The notes: generated by a model from the letters alone, not told the origin. Positions 51,204-62,054 are shown, counted from the first letter of the stretch. The stretch is DNA of 64,000 bases from Streptomyces altiplanensis (GCA_003719395.1 RHMC01000010.1:1-64000), one strand, 5' to 3'. Made by a program: numbers and translations.

Positions 51204-51533
51204 ATGGAGTTAGAGCCCACCGAACTGTCCGAGGCGATCAAGGCGGTGCGCAGGGGGCTGGCGGCTGCGCAGCAGGACGGGGATGGGTCACCGGTTCGGT
51301 TCACGGTCAAGGAGATCGTGCTGGACCTGGGGATCGAGCTGCGGCACACCGCGTCGGCCGGTGGTGGGGTGAAGGCGTTCGTGGTCTCCGCGGACGCGAA
51401 GGGCGAGCGGGCGAAGACGGCCACGCATCGCATGACGGTCACCCTGGCGGTGGCGCCGGACGGCGAAGGCAGTGATCTGCTGATCGGCGACTCCGGCGGA
51501 GGCCGCGGCGGGCCGGTGGACGGCTTGCGGTAG
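51204..51533 (+). CDS. Trypco2-type partner of a trypsin-STAND protein
   Basis: ATG 51204 behind AAGGGG; 109 residues. Helix LSEAIKAVRRGLAAAQQD, then strands VRFTVKEIVLDLGIELRHTA, GGGVKAFVVSADAKGERA and THRMTVTLAVAPDG. This is the Trypsin-co-occurring domain 2 layout, known from comparative genomics as a companion of trypsin-like conflict proteins. It ends 13 bp before the trypsin-STAND gene. It may regulate or be cut by the protease. Confidence 0.7.
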   Translation: MELEPTELSEAIKAVRRGLAAAQQDGDGSPVRFTVKEIVLDLGIELRHTASAGGGVKAFVVSADAKGERAKTATHRMTVTLAVAPDGEGSDLLIGDSGGGRGGPVDGLR

Positions 51534-51546
51534 AGGAGGCGGCGCA

Positions 51547-54188
51547 ATGGCGGGGAGATCAGTCCTGCGGACCGTCGAAGTCAGCAACCAGCACAAGGGC
51601 ACGTACGGGACCGGCTGCCTGATCGCGCCCGGCCTGGTACTCACCGCCCATCACGTGGCCCTGCCGGGAGGAGACAGCGTCGTCACCGTCCGCGACACCG
51701 CGAGCGCCGGCTTCACCGAGGCGGCGGTGGTATGGGAGAGCCCTGAGCTGGACGCGGTGCTGTTGAAGGCCGACCGCTCTTTGGTCGGAGCCGGTATGAG
51801 CGTCGTGCGCTGGGGCGAACTGGTCTGTGACTACCCGGACCACCGCCCCGTGTGCTCGATGACTGGCTTCCCCAAGGCGATGCGGCGCCAGGCCTTAGCC
51901 AGTCCCGAGCAGTACGTCGACGACCTGAAGACGGTGGAGGGGACCATCGCCCCGCCCACCGGATCCCGTTCAAGGTTGTACGCGCTCGAAGTCGACGGCG
52001 CCGTGCCGGCCGACGTGAGGAACTGGCAGGGACTGTCCGGGGCCGGAGTCTTCTGCAACGGCATTTTGATCGGCCTCGCCCGCCTGGTCGACCGCCAGTG
52101 GGACCGGATCCTCATGGTGCTGCCGCTCTCGCATCTGCTGGCCGCCGACGGCTTCACCAGGGCGGTCGTCGCCCACACCGGCATGTCCCCCCGCCTCCAG
52201 CCCGCCGACCTGCGGCCGCTGATGGACCACCTGCCCGACCCAAGGCTGTCCTCCACCTACCTGCTCGATCCGCGCTCCCAGGTCACCGAGCTCACCGGCG
52301 TGAGCGAACTCGTCCATCGAATCGAGCAGTGGTGCAAAGGCACCGACCGCCTCGACGTCGCCGCCGTGACCGGCCTGGGCGGCACGGGCAAATCCCGTCT
52401 CGTCACCGAGGTCCTGCACCGCCTCACCACGAGCCCGGGCGAGCGGCCGTGGAGCGGGGGCTTCCTCGCCGACAACCCCAGCCACACCGACTACCGGATG
52501 CTCGCCACCGCCAACTACCCGCTGCTCCTGGCCGTCGACCTCGCAGAGACCCGCCTCCCGCAGATCCGCGACTTCATGGCAGCCCTGGCTGGCTCCCACG
52601 ACGGCGCCGCAGTGCGCGTCCTGCTCCTGGCCCGCGGCCACGGCACCTGGTGGCTGTCGCTGCGCCGCCACCTGCAAACCCGCAACATCGGCCCGCTCGG
52701 GCACACCTTCACCCTCACGCCCGACGACGCGCTGGACGGCCACAGCCCGGAGGACATCTACGTAGAGGCGAAGGTGGCCTTCGCCCGCCGCATACGGCTG
52801 CTCCAGCAGGCCGGACACGGCGACGACACCTGGCCGGACCGTATCGTCGCCGACGCGCCGCGCCTCTACGGCGCCGGCATCGAGCACGCCGCGCACCAGC
52901 CGGTGATCTACCACCACATCGCCGCGCTCGCCGATGTCCTGTCCCACGCCAACCCCGAGTTCGCCCTGAACGACCACCCCATGGAGGTCCTGCTCAGGAA
53001 CGAGGTGGAGTACGTACGGCGCGTCGCCGAAGCCCGCCTGCCCCAAGGCACCGTCGACGACGAGCTGCTCCGCACCCTGATCACCGCCCAGTTGCTCGCC
53101 GGCGCCCGCACCGTCCAGGACGGCCGGGCCGCCGTCCGGGCCGGCTTCGACGTCCATCACCGCGGCTACGGGACCACCGCCCCTCCCGACGCACGCCAAC
53201 TGGCCGCGCTCGACGACGTCCTGACCACCGCCTACCCGGCCACCGACGGAGCCCACTGGGGCGCTGTCGGCGAACCACTGGCCGCCGCCTGGCTTGCCGA
53301 AGTCGAGGACGAGAGCGGCGAGGAGTTCATCGAAACCTTCCTGCAGCACGACTCCCTCGCCACCGAGCAGCGCCACCAGACCCTCAGCACCGTAGCCCGC
53401 ACCGCCCAGGACCAGCCCGGCCTCGCCGCCGGTGCCCATCGGGCCGTCGCAGCCAACCCGGAGCGCCTGCTGCCGCTCGCGGCCCAGACCGTCACCACTG
53501 AACTCGGCATCGATCACGCCCGCCAGTGGCTCACCGGCCTCGAACACGCTGTCGCCGACCGCGCCACGCACCCCGATGCGACCCCGACACCTACGAGTGG
53601 GCCAGCAGCCTCATCAGCGAAGCCCAGGAGCGGACAGCGGCCGACAGGGACGACCTTGAGGACCTCGGCATTCCCCTCACCCAGGAGGTGGTCGACGACC
53701 CGGAACAGCCGGACGCGGAGACCGGCGCAGATGCCCCCTCCATCGACACCCCCTTTGTCCTGGTGAAACCACGGGTGGGCCGGCTCACCCGGACCGCCAT
53801 CACCTTCCTGGCGCTCTGCCACCTGGTCCTGGTCACGGCCGTCCCCTCCGGGGTCGCTCTCACCAGCAACATCGGGAACGACGGCTGGTCCCTGTGGTTC
53901 TTCGTCGCCATCAACGTGTTCATGCACCTGACCGTCGCGAGCGCATTCGGAGGCCGCCAGCTCAGCACCATTCCACTCTCGTGGATCATTCCGCTCTTCA
54001 CGATTGGGATGACGACCCTGTCCGGCCTCATGCTCGATCAGCACTGGCCCCCGGAATTGCCTCCGCCCTGGCTCGTGTGGCCGGTCCTCTTTGCCCCCGG
54101 CCTTGCAGCCCTGACCTATGCCTGGCGGATCTGGTTCGGTCAGTTGCAGGCCCGACGGCCAGCCACTCTCGAAGACCCGTCGGGATGA
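51547..54188 (+). CDS. Trypsin-like protease fused to STAND NTPase and C-terminal membrane helices, frameshifted
   Basis: ATG 51547 with GAGGAGG. About 880 residues after joining. Residues ~15-210 form a trypsin-like domain: GTGCLIAPGLVLTAHHVALP (His), PELDAVLLKA (Asp) and QGLSGAGVF (Ser in G-x-S-G-A). Then the STAND NTPase: AVTGLGGTGKSRLVTEVLHR (Walker A near 280), LLAVDLAETR and a helical C-terminal part (HLQTRNIGPLGHTFTLTPDD, EVEYVRRVAEARLPQGTVDD). A shift near 53570 leads to PDTYEWASSLISEAQERTAA, a linker and four hydrophobic segments (TFLALCHLVLVTAVPSG, WFFVAINVFMHLTVASAF, WIIPLFTIGMTTLSGLML, WLVWPVLFAPGLAALTYAW). Such proteins are predicted abortive-infection effectors triggered by invaders. 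Confidence 0.78.
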
Positions 54189-54289
54189 AGACCGAGCACG
54201 ACATGATCACCCAGATAGCGGACGTTCGCGTCACTCAGCAGCCCGAGGCGGACAACGACGCCTCGGACCGTCACTATCACTTCCTCCGA

Positions 54290-54748
54290 TCAATCGGTTC
54301 TCCTTGGCCCGGGCCTTTGCTGGACAACCAGCGAGATCGATGGCACGTCCGGCGGGAGCGCCCATTCGGTGACGTGCAGTCCCGCCAGCTCGATCAATTC
54401 CTCCGGTACTCCCAGCAGGTGCAGCGGGGTCCGGCCGTGATGGGTCAGCCAGGCTCGGCGCCGCTGCTGTTCCACCGGATCGAGCTGCGCCCACACATCG
54501 ACCATCACCCCCGGCGGCACGCTGGGCACGGGGCGGGTACGCCGCCGCACATAGGGCAGGTTGTCCACATCAGCGGCGAGCGCGACCAGGCACCAGGCGA
54601 CTTCGTAGGACAGGGTGGGTCCGTGGGCGGCCCGCAGCCGGCCGGTGCGCCATTGCCAGCGCGGTGCCAGCAGCCAGCGGACCGTCGTCAGCGATACGGC
54701 CCGCTCCCGGGAGCAGGAGCGCTCGGCGTCTTCTCCGCCGCCGCTCAT
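54290..54748 (-). CDS. Hypothetical protein coupled to a SLATT-like gene
   Basis: ATG 54748 overlaps the SLATT-like stop (ATGA). 152 residues, basic. VRWLLAPRWQWRTGRLRAAH, SYEVAWCLVALAADVDNLPY, a proline stretch (RPVPSVPPGVMVDVWAQLDP) and RAWLTHHGRTPLHLLGVPEE. Soluble; unrecognised. Probably works with the membrane protein gene upstream. Confidence 0.62.
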   Translation of the reverse strand: MSGGGEDAERSCSRERAVSLTTVRWLLAPRWQWRTGRLRAAHGPTLSYEVAWCLVALAADVDNLPYVRRRTRPVPSVPPGVMVDVWAQLDPVEQQRRRAWLTHHGRTPLHLLGVPEELIELAGLHVTEWALPPDVPSISLVVQQRPGPRRTD

Positions 54749-55539
54749 TGCGCTGAGCGCTCGTCGTGTGAGGTGCTCTGCTCCAGCTGAATTTCGCGTT
54801 TGCGCTGTTCTTCTTTGATGCTTTCGACAGTTCCGGCGTACAGGATGAGTCGAGGGGTCTCCTCCAGTCCCGCGTAGTCACCAAGCTGAAACCCGCTGGC
54901 GTTGTAGTTCTTCTCGATGTCGTCTGCTGTCGACTGTGAGGTGGTGCCGCGCTCTCGGAACTTGAAGTATCCGGTGACTCCGGCAGAGATGCCGACCAGT
55001 GCGCTCAAGGATGAAGTGACGATCGATAGGGCTGCGTTGGACCCCGGATTCATCGCCGTAAGGGTGGATACCACGATCGACCCGGTGATAATGACTAGCT
55101 GGAATGAGTTGTGCACGCGCCTGTTACGGCTCGCCTGCGCCCGGTAGGAGGTGATGACATCGAGCGAGGCCTCCCGGTAGACGCGCAGGCCCGAGGTCGT
55201 GTCGAGGGGGAGCTGAGCGGCCGCCGTCTGGCGTTTCTGCAGGGCGTCACGTAAATCACTCGTCTTTGTAGCTAGGCTTTTGTGATTGCTGTACAGCCAG
55301 CATGCACACGCAATCCATAAGATGTTGACGATAATCAGGGAGAGCCATCGGGTGACTCCGTCGTTCGCCTTCCATAAGCCGACGATGACGGTGTATCCGA
55401 GCATTCCCGTCAGAGTTAACGAACCTAAAAGGATCAGCCAGCCGATCCTCTGAAGCGCCTTAGCTGCCCTTAGGTCCGCTTCTTTCATGCTGAATGTGGC
55501 GAACTTTTCTCGGTACTCCTCGTGCGGATCAGGTGTCAA
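54745..55539 (-). CDS. SLATT/DUF4231-like 2TM effector
   Basis: TTG 55539 with GGGGAGAG upstream; 264 residues. EYREKFATFSMKEADLRAAK, two helices (WLILLGSLTLTGMLGYTVIV, WLSLIIVNILWIACACWLYS), a cytoplasmic coiled coil, VITSYRAQASRNRRVHNSFQ, two further hydrophobic segments and YFKFRERGTTSQSTADDIEK with YNASGFQLGDYAG, the SLATT end signature. GC is lower than in its neighbours, hinting at separate origin. Pore-forming role is family inference. Confidence 0.7.
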   Translation of the reverse strand: MTPDPHEEYREKFATFSMKEADLRAAKALQRIGWLILLGSLTLTGMLGYTVIVGLWKANDGVTRWLSLIIVNILWIACACWLYSNHKSLATKTSDLRDALQKRQTAAAQLPLDTTSGLRVYREASLDVITSYRAQASRNRRVHNSFQLVIITGSIVVSTLTAMNPGSNAALSIVTSSLSALVGISAGVTGYFKFRERGTTSQSTADDIEKNYNASGFQLGDYAGLEETPRLILYAGTVESIKEEQRKREIQLEQSTSHDERSAQ

Positions 55540-55923
55540 GAGACTCTCCCCCCGGATGAATGAACCTCCGAAGGTACGGGGCGTGATGGAGGGGTCGCAA
55601 TGGCGCCTTGTGATTGGTGAGTTCCATGCGGCGCAGGTTGCGTAAAGAAACACATGAGAATCAAGAGTCAAGAAGATGAGGACCAATGGAGGTTGTCCTG
55701 CAGGGAGCGGCAGGCGGGTCCTGGTCGATGACACATATCCGCCCGCCCGGTACACAACGCCCCCACCGGACGGACTTCCCACTGCCTGCCGATTCCATGA
55801 CGACCAGTGAGGGGCGTCGTCCGAGCGCGCTAGACGGCCGCGGCTGGTGTTTCGTGGGCGTGCTCGAGCTTTATGCGCGCCGTGACCAGCACCGGGCCAA
55901 CGAACCGCGAAGTGACAGCATGC
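55540..55923. other. 384 bp with no gene seen
   Basis: No convincing frame on either strand. Likely holds the promoter of the leftward SLATT-like gene. Confidence 0.35.
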
Positions 55924-58042
55924 CTATGGCGATGAAGCGGCGGGTGGTGTGGGGCTGTACGGGATATCCATCATCGGTTGCCAGGGGGCCGTCGGAGTGC
56001 CGTCCGGGTCCATACCGTGTGGCCATCGCGTGCGGAGCATCGATGCCCAGGCCGTGTGTTCGTATTCGACAGAGGCTCCGCCGTAGTCGGCAACTTCCCG
56101 GGCCAGACTTGTCGCGTTCGCCCGGTCCCCGGCAGACTCCCGCATCTCAGCCAGTTGGCGCAGGGCATCGGTGTCGCCGTGGTCGGCGGCCTGCCGGGCC
56201 AGGGTTTCCGCGTTCGCCCGGTCCCCGGCAGAATCCCGCATCACCGCCAGCCGGCACAGGGCGATGGCGTCACCGTAGACGACGGTCTTCCGGGCCAGGG
56301 CTTCGGCACCATCCTGGTCCCCGGCGAGTTCGCGTGTCACCGCCAGTTGGCGCAGGGCATCGGTGTCGCCGAGGCCAGCGGCCTGCCTGGGCCAGGGCTT
56401 CGGCACCATCCCGGTCCCCGGCTTCCTCCCGCATCTCAGCCAGTTGACACAGGGCGTCGGTGTCGCCGAGGCCAGCGGCCTGCCGGGCTAAGACTCCGGC
56501 GCCGTCCGGGTCCCCGGCCTCCGCACGCAACACCGCTAGTAGGGCCAGGGCCACAGGGCTTCCGTGGGCGGCGGCTTGGTGGCGCAAGTGGTGAGCCCAC
56601 TGCAGCCGAAGGCGTTTCTCGGCTTCATCCGCGATGCGGTTCAGGTCATCGGGGTTGGCGAGATGGGTAAGGGCGGCATGCCAGAAAGATGCAGGTGGGC
56701 ACAGGTGGCGGCGGCTGGTGCGGCCGTGTTGCTCGAGGTAGTCGGCGAGCCGGAACTGAGGTCCTCTCCCTGCCTCTGGACCCGTTGTGGCGGCACAGGC
56801 AGGGGCGGGTGGACGTCGCAGGGGGCGGGGGGTGGTCTGTCGTAAGGGAGCTTGTTTGCCGTGGACAGGCTTGGCGAGGGCGGCGTATGCCTGTTCTGCC
56901 CAACCCTCGGTGAGCTGGTCGTAGTCGCTCTGGCTGAGGTAGTCAGTGGCGGCATCAGTGAGGAAGGCCTGGGAGAGGTGCAAGCCGACGCCGAGGCGGC
57001 GCGCGTCCATCGCGGCCTGCAGCACTGCCTTGGCGGCTGGGCTGGCATGCTGGTAGCGGTTGAGAAGCTCGGGGGCACCGGCCAGGTCCTGGGTGATCCG
57101 GCCGTCAGCGTGTGCACGGGTGAGGGCGTCGGCCAGCAGCCAGTCGCCGTCCTTCGCGAGAGCCCTGGCCGCGGCCAGGGCCGGGGCGTCAAAAGCATCG
57201 GGTACTGCCAAGAGGTGGCCAGCGAGTAATTCTCGTACTCGACTGTGCAGGTCCGGCTCGGTCGGTATGGGTAGAGCCGTGTACTGGGTGGCGTACTCGG
57301 GCCAGAGCGTGCCCAGCACCAGCACGGGCCCGCGCTCCCGGCTGACCAGCAGGCGGTGCACGGCTGCCGCGATCTGCTCACCTACTGCCCGGTCGCCGAG
57401 GTAATGCTGGGCCTCGTTCAGCCACACCACCGTACGGGGCCCGACGCGGTGCAGCTGCTCCAACGCGGCCTGCGCCCTGGTCGGGTCGAAGGGATGCCAC
57501 AACCGCCACCCCTGATCGGCAAGGGGTTGGACAGCCTCCCAGCACGCCCGTGTCTTCCCCGTCGAGGAGGCGCCCACCAGCACCATGATCCGACTGCGGC
57601 CGGCCATGGTGTCGTCGACTGCTTTGTCCAGCACCCGGTCATGCTCGCGGCGCACATAGGCGGGCCAAGCCCGCTCTGCAGACATGTCGGAGCCTGCGGC
57701 CGTCGGGCCGGGTCCGGCCCGGTGGACCTCCAGGTCATGCGGCGCCCACTCTCCAATGGGGCGGCCCGGCCCTTCTGTCGTACTTGTGCCCGCTTGCTGC
57801 ACCGCGGTGCGCTGCAACGCCAGCATTTCTGCCTCGGGCAGCTGCAGCGCGCGTGACAGCGCCGCCACCGTCTCCGCGGATGGCACCGGCTTCTGGGGAG
57901 AGAGGGCCTCCGAGACGGTGGTCCGTCCCAGACCAGCCCGCCGGGCCAGCTGGGTCTGGTTCAACCGGGCCCGAGCCAGCCCGTCGGCCAGTCTCCCGCG
58001 CAGTTTGGTGAGTTGCGGGCTGTGGCCGTTCTGCTCGTCCAT
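55924..58042 (-). CDS. HTH-STAND NTPase with 32-residue repeats, frameshifted
   Basis: ATG 58042 behind GGGGAAGG; about 705 residues. Residues ~10-75 are an XRE HTH (RARLNQTQLARRAGLGRTTV, SAETVAALSRALQLPEAE). STAND ATPase: RIMVLVGASSTGKTRACWEA (Walker A near 160) and RTVVWLNEAQHYLGD (Walker B-like), AHADGRITQDLAGAPELLNR. The C-terminal ~170 residues are tandem 32-residue repeats of the type LARQAAGLGDTDALRQLAV..., Sel1/TPR-like. A shift near 56395 interrupts the second repeat unit. Such proteins are candidate sensor-effector proteins in phage defence. Confidence 0.72.
56087..56560. repeat. 96-bp tandem repeats encoding 32-residue units
   Basis: At least five units (encoding LARQAAGLGDTDALCQLAEM-type segments) in tandem within the HTH-STAND gene; similarity is visible at DNA level. 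Unit number is likely to vary between strains. Confidence 0.7.
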
Positions 58043-58163
58043 GTACCTTCCCCGAGGCCCCGATGTGTTCGCCGGTGTTCATTCTCGTCCCGGCGAACCC
58101 GGGCGAACACCGGTTCCGTGATCTTCGACCACGTCAACACTTCACCACTTACCGGGAGTCCTC

Positions 58164-58355
58164 GTGGCCGTCGTCCTTCTGACCACCGCGCTCGTGATCG
58201 TCGTCGCACTATTGGCCGCCGCCGGCGCGGGCAAACTCGCCCGCATGGAGGGCGCCACGTACCCCATCGCACTCACCCGGGCCGCCGTCGCCTTCACAGC
58301 GGTCCTCACTCTCGCCGCGACCGTGACCGCGGCCCTCGCAGCACTGTTCGCCTGA
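58164..58355 (+). CDS. Small two-helix membrane protein
   Basis: GTG 58164 (VAVVLLTTALVIVVALLAAA) behind GGGAG; 63 residues with helices at residues 1-22 and ~38-62 (AAVAFTAVLTLAATVTAALA). The loop GKLARMEGATYPIALTR is similar to that of small membrane proteins I have seen next to STAND genes in Streptomyces. Divergent from the HTH-STAND gene. Confidence 0.6.
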   Translation: MAVVLLTTALVIVVALLAAAGAGKLARMEGATYPIALTRAAVAFTAVLTLAATVTAALAALFA

Positions 58356-58403
58356 ATCGCCAGACGGATGTTGTCCTACTCGTACGGAGCACGTACGGCT
58401 CCT

Positions 58404-58695
58404 CTAGCTGGAATAGGCCGGAGCGGGGTAGAGCGTCACCAGGGCGCGGTGGGTGCCGCGGTTCAGGTGGCGTCTCCAGGAGTCGAGGGCGACTTCCCCT
58501 TCGGGCGCGTCGACGAAGCCGCCCTCGGTTGTGGTGCAGCAGTTCCAGCCGTAGTCGATGACGCCGCTCACAGGCGAGGGTGCCGTGCATGTCCGGGTAG
58601 CGGCGCTGCCACTCGCCATCGAGGGCGATGACGTCCCCGGCGAGCGGGATGTTCCTGCGGCACAGGCAGCACCTGATGCGGAACGGGACTGACAC
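58404..58695 (-). CDS. Zinc-knuckle protein, frameshifted
   Basis: GTG 58695 (VSVPFRIRCCLCRRNIPLAG) with GGGAACC upstream. CCLCRR and TLACERR are joined, after a shift near 58570, to VIDYGWNCCTTTEGGFVDA; together they give C-x2-C and Cys-rich pairs as in a small HNH/zinc ribbon. About 97 residues, ending at 58404. Unrecognised. Confidence 0.55.
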
Positions 58696-58795
58696 CACAG
58701 GTTCCCATCACCGAGTGCATGACTGGATCAGCCTGGCATCTGGCTTTCGGCCCGAGCCAGAGCCATGCCGCGAGGCGGTGCTGACGTCGATGGCC

Positions 58796-58817
58796 GTGCA
58801 ACACACGGTGCAACACA
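58796..58817. repeat. Direct repeat GTGCAACACA x2
   Basis: 58796-58805 and 58808-58817 are identical 10-mers 12 bp apart, upstream of the small rightward gene at 58985; may be an operator. Confidence 0.4.
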
Positions 58818-58971
58818 GATGCATCGCTCGACTGCAGCAGACCTCGCGTTGCAGCCCTGAACTGCGGAAGTGACGCGTTGCGCGCCTCGGCTCGGCTGGG
58901 AGGCCACGGAGGATATCGCGGGGAGCGCCTGCCCTGGTCCCATGCACGCGACGTTATGCGGCAGAGCCCTC

Positions 58972-58977
58972 TACGGT
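58972..58977 (+). promoter_or_regulatory. -10 box of a leaderless promoter
   Basis: TACGGT ends 7 nt before the ATG at 58985, with no ribosome binding site between. Confidence 0.5.
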
Positions 58978-58984
58978 TCGCGCC

Positions 58985-59143
58985 ATGACAACAGTGATCT
59001 TGATGTACGGCCCGGAGCACGGGCGGGTCCTCACCACTGAAGTGACCGACGGGGAGGTACTGCGTGAGGCCGGGTGGAGCTACCAGCTGACCGACGACGT
59101 GGACGAGCAAGGGAGGTGTATCGCACGGGCCTATATGGACTGA
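58985..59143 (+). CDS. 52-residue hypothetical protein, leaderless
   Basis: Reads MTTVILMYGPEHGRVLTTEV followed by a TDGEVLREAGWSYQLTDDVD segment and CIARAYMD before TGA 59141-59143. Small alpha/beta, soluble. It is divergent from the zinc-knuckle gene and convergent with the STAND-TPR gene, ending 42 bp from it. A small antitoxin-like or adaptor role is possible but not shown. Confidence 0.55.
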   Translation: MTTVILMYGPEHGRVLTTEVTDGEVLREAGWSYQLTDDVDEQGRCIARAYMD

Positions 59144-59184
59144 CCGGGCGGCGGGGACTGTGTGAGGATGGCCCCGCCGACGGC

Positions 59185-61858
59185 TCAGCGCCTGGTGTCC
59201 AGGTACGCCTGCCGTGCGATGACCAGGCCGCGCCAGCGGTTGCGGGTGTGGCGTTCGCTGTCGAGCCACCGGGCTCCGGAAGCATGATCGAGGGACCTGT
59301 CCGCCATGAACTGGGCGATGTCGACGTAGTAGGCGTAGTCGCCGCTGTGCGTGAGGTCGCGCAGCCGGGAGATCGCCGCGCTGATCTTGTGGTGGTCGTC
59401 CTGGACGGCGTGATGGAAGCACACGGCCAGTCCCAGCGCGGCTTCCGACGCTGTCAGGCCGGCGTCGCTGATCTCGGTGCGCAGCAGGCGTACGGGCTCC
59501 AGGCTGCTGATTGCTCCGGCGTCTCGGACGAGCGCGGCGATTTTCGTGGTGAGGGTGGTGGCCCGTAGGTCAAGCCCCCTCAGCAGCTGGTCGGCGAGGT
59601 GGAGTTCGTCGTCGGCGGCGTCAGGGTCGGTGAAGGCGAGGACAAAGGCGCGTTGGGCCTGGCTCGTGGCACGCTCGCCGGCGATGCCGTGCTGCTCGGC
59701 CTGGTCGCGGGCGGTGGCGTAGGCGGCGGCCGCGCGGTCCATGTCGCCGTGGGGCCAGAAGACATCGCCCTCGACGCGGTGCTGGCGGCCTTCCCAGCCG
59801 AGGGTCTGCGCGACGTCGTACGCGGCGCGGAAGTCGCCGGCGAGGCGGGCCAGGTGAGCCAGGCCCCGCTGGGCGGCCGGGGCCAGGCGGCCTTGCCGTC
59901 GGCGACGAGCTGCATCCCCTGGCGCGAGCCGGCGGAGTCACCGAGGTCGCGCTGCGCCTTGGCGAGGTAGTAGACGGCCATCTCGTGCAGGTCGGCGGGC
60001 AGCAGACCGGTGCCTACGACGCCGGAGAGGCGGGAGGCGGTGAGCGAGCGGTGCTCGTGCTGGCGGCGGGCGAGCGTAGCCAGGAGTTCGACGAGGGCGT
60101 CGGCCGGCGTCGTCATACCGCCGTCGGCGTCGGCCCGGGAGGGAGGGGCGATCGGTTCCCACACCGAGTCGGGACGTACGCCCAGGCGGCTTCGGCCAGC
60201 CAGCCCAGGTCGAGACCGAAATCGCGCGCCAGGGCGAGGCCCTGGCGCAGGCAGCCGACCAGCAGCATCCGGTCCCGGCCGGTGCGCGCACTGAACTGCT
60301 CGCCCAGGGCGGCCAGCGCACGCTGGGCTGCCTGCTCCCAGTCGCGCGCCGACCAGCGGTCGTCGGCCTGGTCGTCAGCGCCGCGGACCGTGGAGCGGAT
60401 CAGCCCGTGCAAGTAGTACGGCCACAGCCCGAAAACGTTCTCGCGGACGAAGGGCCGCTCGATCAGCCGCAGGGCCGGCGCCTCGTGCGGCAGTCCGGCG
60501 GCCGCGGTGGCCAGGTTCAGGTCGAAGGCGTCCAGCAGGGCCACGGAGCGCAGGACGTGGCGTTCGTCGGCGGTGAGGTCGGACAGGGTGCGGGCGATCA
60601 GCGCGGGGAAGTCGTGGTCGAAGTCGGCCGGCTGCGGCGTGCGGCCGGTGCGGCGGATCTCGAGGAAGCGCATCACCGACAGATCGAGGTAGAGGGGCAG
60701 GCCGTGGGAGCGGTCGGTAATGACCTGTCGGATTTCCTCGCTGATGAGCGGTTCGCCGCCGCGGGTGAACCGGCGGGCGAGGTGGTCGTCGCAGTCCTCG
60801 GGCGAGAAGTCGCCGACGAGGACCTGCCGCCCGTGGCCGTGGGCCGGCCGGGCGGCGCGTGCGGCCGGGACGGCAGCGGGAAGGGCCAGGCCGGGCCAGG
60901 CGGTCGGGCCGGTGTAGTCGAGCTGGCCTTGGAGGGCGGCATCGGCCCATTGCAGGCGGGAGCGGCCGGTGACGACGAAGAAGCAGTTCGGCAGCAACCA
61001 CACCACCCGTTGGATGAGGCGCTCCAGGTCGCGGTGCGTGCGGTCACCGACATCCTCGAAGGTGTCCAGCAGGATCACCGGCATGACGCGCTTGTCCGCC
61101 GGGAGCTGGGCGAGCTCCCAGGCCAGCAGGTGCGGGTAGAAGGACAGCGCCTCCAGGTCCGCTTCGGCCTCCAGCAAGTCAACCAGCCGCGCGCACCCGG
61201 CGAGCGCCCGTACGGTCTGCCGCCGCTCCCGCAATGCCTTGGTGAGGGAGCCGACCACCGCACCCACCGCCGTGCCGACGGTGCCCGGCAGGAGCAGGGC
61301 CTGGGCGATGTCCGCCAGAGCGGACTGCATCTGCTGGGGCATGGCCTTGCCGAACCGGGCGCCCAGTCCCCCGCGCCGCAGGTACTCCTCCAGGCTTTCG
61401 CCGGGGTGCTGGCTCTCCCAGTAGCGGCGCAGGGCGATGTCGAAGGCAGGCAGTGGACGGCCCAGTTCGGCGAGCGCGGCACGGATCGTGAGGACGACGT
61501 CCTCGAACGAGGTGCCGGCGGAACGGGCGAGGTCGATGCGTACGGGCAGGATCCGCTCCCCGGACCAGGAAGGCTCGCCCCACTGGGCAGGCCGCTGGTC
61601 GGCGCCGGCGAGCGCGGCCTCCAGCTTGCGGGACAGGGTCGTCTTGCCGATGCCGCCGACCCCGTGGAACACCATCACGTTGTGACGCGGGCGCTCAAGG
61701 TCCTCGACATCGAATCCCGGCTCGGTGATCTGACGCAGGTGATCGGCCAGCGCGGCCGCGACCAGCTCCCACTGCATCTGCCGGTTCGTGAACGCCTCCA
61801 CGGCCGTCAGGCCCCGGTCGTTCGTGCTGAACAGTGCCCGCAGATCCCGACCTGCCAC
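59185..61858 (-). CDS. STAND NTPase with C-terminal TPR, frameshifted
   Basis: ATG 61858; about 890 residues when joined. MAGRDLRALFSTNDRGLTAV, then the NACHT/STAND core: VMVFHGVGGIGKTTLSRKLE (Walker A near residue 70), PVILLDTFEDVGD (Walker B), VVTGRSRLQW and GLPLYLDLSVMRFLEI. A helical arm follows, then shifts near 60170 and 59890. The C-terminus is TPR-like (YYLAKAQRDLGDSAGSRQGM, LARLAGDFRAAYDVAQTLGW, MDRAAAAYATARDQAEQHGI, FHHAVQDDHHKISAAISRLR). Typical of signal-sensing conflict ATPases. A fragment of a sister gene lies at 48246-48821. Confidence 0.8.
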
Positions 61859-62054
61859 GTCCCACCCCCGAAACGATGATCACCTGGGGCCAACCTATGC
61901 CCGCGCCAGACCCCTTGGAGAAGCATCTCCCGCAGGCGCCGGGGTGCGAAGGAGCTCTGCCCCTGCTCGTGGCGCGTCGCGGCGCTGGGCCACTGGTTCC
62001 GGCCAGGGAGACAATGGCCGTTTCGAATCAAGATCAACACGAAGGTGGTGGGCC

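Noticed and set aside
56087-56560. Regular 96-bp repeats considered as a CRISPR array
   Set aside because: No unique spacers; the repeats are continuous coding units of one protein.
60407-61879. Long rightward frame opposite the STAND-TPR gene
   Set aside because: Shadow frame; the STAND motifs are on the minus strand.
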